Below are positions 62,134 to 64,000 of a stretch of DNA of 64,000 bases, piece by piece. Position 1 is the stretch's first letter, and the number at the start of each line of letters is the position of its first letter. The DNA lies in contig JAOUHU010000008.1 of assembly GCA_029884455.1 (NCBI GenBank), positions 1 through 64,000 on the forward strand. The letters run 5' to 3'. The translations under genes and the position numbers were made by a program. Under the pieces are notes generated by a model, which did not search any database, was not told the DNA's origin, and saw only the letters and a list, made by a program, of their open reading frames with translations. The DNA is from Gammaproteobacteria bacterium. Its GTDB lineage: Bacteria; Pseudomonadota; Gammaproteobacteria; Steroidobacterales; Woeseiaceae.

Positions 62134-62868
62134 ATGTTTGAGACAGTGCGTAAATCGAAGTTGCTGTTGCTGGCAACGCTGTTGCCGGCACTGGCAACTG
62201 CACAGGACGAACTGCTCGATGAAGAACCGGCCGAGATACGGCTATATTCGGTAGAGGTCATCGTCTTTACGTATGCCGACGGTGGCTCCCCCGGCAGCGA
62301 GATTTTTTTACCTGACCCGATTGAGCCGGCCCCGGATGAGGCCGGGCTGATCGGCGAACTTGCGGTCGTGCCGCTCCAGCGCCGCGACCCGGGCTATGTT
62401 GATAATGCTCCGATCTTGTTGCCGGAAGATCAGCTCAGCATGCGGGATGTGTTTGAAAAGCTGCAGCGACTCGACGCATACGAACCGCTGCTGCATTTCG
62501 GCTGGACCCAGCCCGGCCTGCCGCAGGACGAGACGGTTGCCGTGCCCCTGTCAGCGCTCGGCCAGCTGCCTGCCGGCCTTGAGGGAAGCTTCACACTGTA
62601 CCTTGGCCGTTATTTACACCTGGTTGTCGACCTTGCGCTTACCGAGCCGGCCACAGCCGCCGAATACGTAGACCAATCCGGTGCAATACGCGAGTTCGAA
62701 TACTCGCTGCCGCCCCTGGACGGTCCGGTTCGTTTCCGAATCCGCGAAGACCGGATCCTGAAAAGCGGTGACATACGGTACTTTGATCACCCAAAATTCG
62801 GCGTGGTCGCAAAGTTGTTGCGCGTAGAGTCAGTTAACCAGCAGGCTTCGCAGGAAATCACGCGCTGA
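62134..62868 (+). CDS. CsiV-family periplasmic protein
   Basis: A 244-residue exported protein. Signal peptide 1-22 (LLPALATAQ), then the CsiV landmark YSVEVIVFTY, LRLDAYEPL-like LQRLDAYEPLLHFGW, TLYLGRYLHLVVDLAL and RIREDRILKSGDIRYFDHPK near the end. CsiV of Shewanella and Vibrio binds peptidoglycan and controls cell wall synthesis under D-amino-acid stress. It directly follows mfd, a position common in gammaproteobacteria. The 3' end overlaps the convergent GGDEF gene by 39 bases. Confidence 0.8.
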   Translation: MFETVRKSKLLLLATLLPALATAQDELLDEEPAEIRLYSVEVIVFTYADGGSPGSEIFLPDPIEPAPDEAGLIGELAVVPLQRRDPGYVDNAPILLPEDQLSMRDVFEKLQRLDAYEPLLHFGWTQPGLPQDETVAVPLSALGQLPAGLEGSFTLYLGRYLHLVVDLALTEPATAAEYVDQSGAIREFEYSLPPLDGPVRFRIREDRILKSGDIRYFDHPKFGVVAKLLRVESVNQQASQEITR

Positions 62869-63705
62869 CACGTTGGCGCCGGCATTCGCCGATACGCCCA
62901 CCTGGAACGACACGGTCACAAATTTGGAGACGCTGGAACGCGGGTGATGCAAACCCAGCTCTCTCACGCCGGCCGAAATCCGGTTGGCGAATTCGCGCAC
63001 ATTGACCTCGTCCGAGGCGTGCGACAGCACCACCATCTGGCCGCCATCCAACCTGCCGACGACATCGCTGGCCCGCCGCAGGCATCGCCGCACAGCCTGT
63101 GCAACCCGTCGCATGCAGGAGTCAGCCGCATGCCGGCCGAAAACATCAACATAGGCATCGAACTCCAGCAGCGTAAACACGACCACGGACAGCGAGCTTT
63201 TCTCGCGCGCGGCGACCGCCCAATCATGCTCGAGCACTTCAAAAAACGCCTGCTCGTTCAGTAGGCCTGTAACCGGGTCGGTGCGCGTCAGATCACGAAG
63301 CCGGCGCTTGGCCTTAAGCAACTCATGATGCATTTCCGAGCCGGCCACGGCGGCGCCGATGCCTGCGCTGCGCCAGAATGCGACATAGAATTGCGGCGTC
63401 GCATCGTGGCCGTTCGACAACGGCCGTAACGCCAACAGGTATTCGCGACCACCGAGCTCTACCGGGAAGCTGGTTTCCTGTTGCGAGCGCAAAGACTCGG
63501 AGATCTCCACGGCAAGATCGCGGCCGACCAGTTGCTCAATCACATCGGCAAATGGCTTGCCACGAATATCGGCACCACCAATCGATTCGAATGCGACATT
63601 GCTCAGAACCACCGGCCACTCCGGATGATCCATATGCACAATCAGCAGCGGTTCGGCAGACGCCTGCACGACCATCTCGAGTACTTCGCGACCGACCGTG
63701 CTCAC
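62830..63705 (-). CDS. PAS plus degenerate GGDEF domain protein
   Basis: A 291-residue protein starting at GTG 63703-63705, overlapping the nagZ stop (GTGA). Residues about 5-110 resemble a PAS domain (PLLIVHMDHPEWPVVLSNVA, FESIGGADIRGKPFADVI). A coiled linker leads to a GGDEF fold (TRTDPVTGLLNEQAFFEVLE, then VVGRLDGGQMVVLS). The catalytic GG[DE]EF is replaced by DGGQM, so cyclase activity is not expected. It may sense a ligand and bind nucleotide, or simply dimerise. Earlier in-frame starts overlap nagZ. Confidence 0.75.
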   Translation of the reverse strand: MSTVGREVLEMVVQASAEPLLIVHMDHPEWPVVLSNVAFESIGGADIRGKPFADVIEQLVGRDLAVEISESLRSQQETSFPVELGGREYLLALRPLSNGHDATPQFYVAFWRSAGIGAAVAGSEMHHELLKAKRRLRDLTRTDPVTGLLNEQAFFEVLEHDWAVAAREKSSLSVVVFTLLEFDAYVDVFGRHAADSCMRRVAQAVRRCLRRASDVVGRLDGGQMVVLSHASDEVNVREFANRISAGVRELGLHHPRSSVSKFVTVSFQVGVSANAGANVSARDFLRSLLVN

Positions 63706-64000
63706 GCGCCAAGCTCCAGTGGCGGACGCTGGCTCCAGCGCGTAACCACAGCACTCGCCTGTTGCCACTCGTTACTCGCCAGCAGGCTCGCGCGCATCAT
63801 GTGCCCGGTGCCATGCATGCGCGCAAGACGCACCAGTGACAATGGATTCGAATAACTCTTGAGTGCCTCCACGGTTTGCTGCGCCGCCGAACGATCGTTG
63901 CAAACCAGCACCATGTCACAACCGGCACGCAACGCACGCAGAGCGCGCGACGGCATGTCGCCGTACGCTTCGGTCGCGCGCATACTCAGGTCGTCACAGA
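63702..64000 (-). CDS. nagZ: Beta-N-acetylhexosaminidase, C-terminal part
   Basis: The last 98 codons of a GH3 enzyme that trims N-acetylglucosamine from muropeptides during cell-wall recycling. DDLSMRATEAYGDMPSRALR and AGCDMVLVCNDRSAA match the end of the NagZ barrel (SDDLSM region and the G-x-D-M-x-L-V-C motif). The gene continues beyond the right edge of the window. A downstream GGDEF gene overlaps its stop by four bases. Confidence 0.85.
   Translation of the reverse strand, partial: CDDLSMRATEAYGDMPSRALRALRAGCDMVLVCNDRSAAQQTVEALKSYSNPLSLVRLARMHGTGHMMRASLLASNEWQQASAVVTRWSQRPPLELGA

Noticed and set aside
1-64000. tRNA, rRNA, CRISPR arrays, prophage
   Set aside because: No tRNA T-loop/acceptor pairing, rRNA-like sequence, regularly spaced direct repeats or phage structural genes were found by reading.

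Overview
The window reads as chromosome of a GC-rich Gram-negative bacterium, most likely a gammaproteobacterium. The evidence is the lipid A/Kdo genes (lpxK, msbA, kdsB), the LolCDE lipoprotein exporter, a CsiV-type protein after mfd, ComEC next to an ExbB/ExbD pair, and a TonB-dependent carbohydrate receptor. The mix of flavin halogenases, TonB receptor, LacI regulator and glucan enzymes recalls marine groups such as Woeseiaceae or Alteromonadales relatives, but that placement is an inference from gene content only.

Region 1 (1-17.7 kb) is a patchwork of intact operons and decayed genes. A solo IS91-family end lies at about 211-475, next to what looks like the tail of a RelE/ParE toxin. A four-gene unit follows (DUF4410-like lipoprotein, DUF4956-like membrane protein, an unusual pyruvate-kinase-like protein, and a globin-coupled diguanylate cyclase). 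The cyclase carries an in-frame amber codon and is cut by an IS91 remnant (about 5009-5668). A minus-strand Mrp-type cation/proton antiporter operon (12533 to 5672) has the order E-F-G-B-C-D plus two further antiporter-like subunits, with no full-length MrpA. It is preceded by a universal stress protein gene and a UspE-like pseudogene. A broken BamA/TamA-like gene and a FlgO/TolB-like TPR membrane protein close the region.

Region 2 (18.2-43.6 kb) is a large alpha-glucan locus. It holds two tryptophan-halogenase-like genes, a LacI-family regulator, an MFS sugar transporter with a secreted GH13 amylase lipoprotein, a 1684-residue GH31-GH13-esterase fusion, a TonB-dependent receptor, and an operon malQ-glgC-glgB-glgP-glgX. 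A perfect 23-bp inverted repeat between the receptor gene and malQ contains two TACGTA-centred LacI-type half operators. A close match lies between the MFS gene and the fusion gene, so import, extracellular/periplasmic degradation and glycogen turnover are probably co-regulated by the local LacI protein. The glycogen operon runs by a four-base overlap into a molybdenum-hydroxylase pair (iorA/iorB-like).

Region 3 (46.3-64 kb) is envelope housekeeping: a VOC (YecM-like) gene, a DUF2269 membrane protein, the minus-strand comEC-exbB-exbD-msbA-lpxK-kdsB group, DUF2062, lolC-lolE-lolD, a small secreted protein with a strong terminator, mfd-csiV, and a PAS/degenerate-GGDEF protein behind nagZ, which runs off the end. 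No rRNA, tRNA, CRISPR array or prophage was seen.
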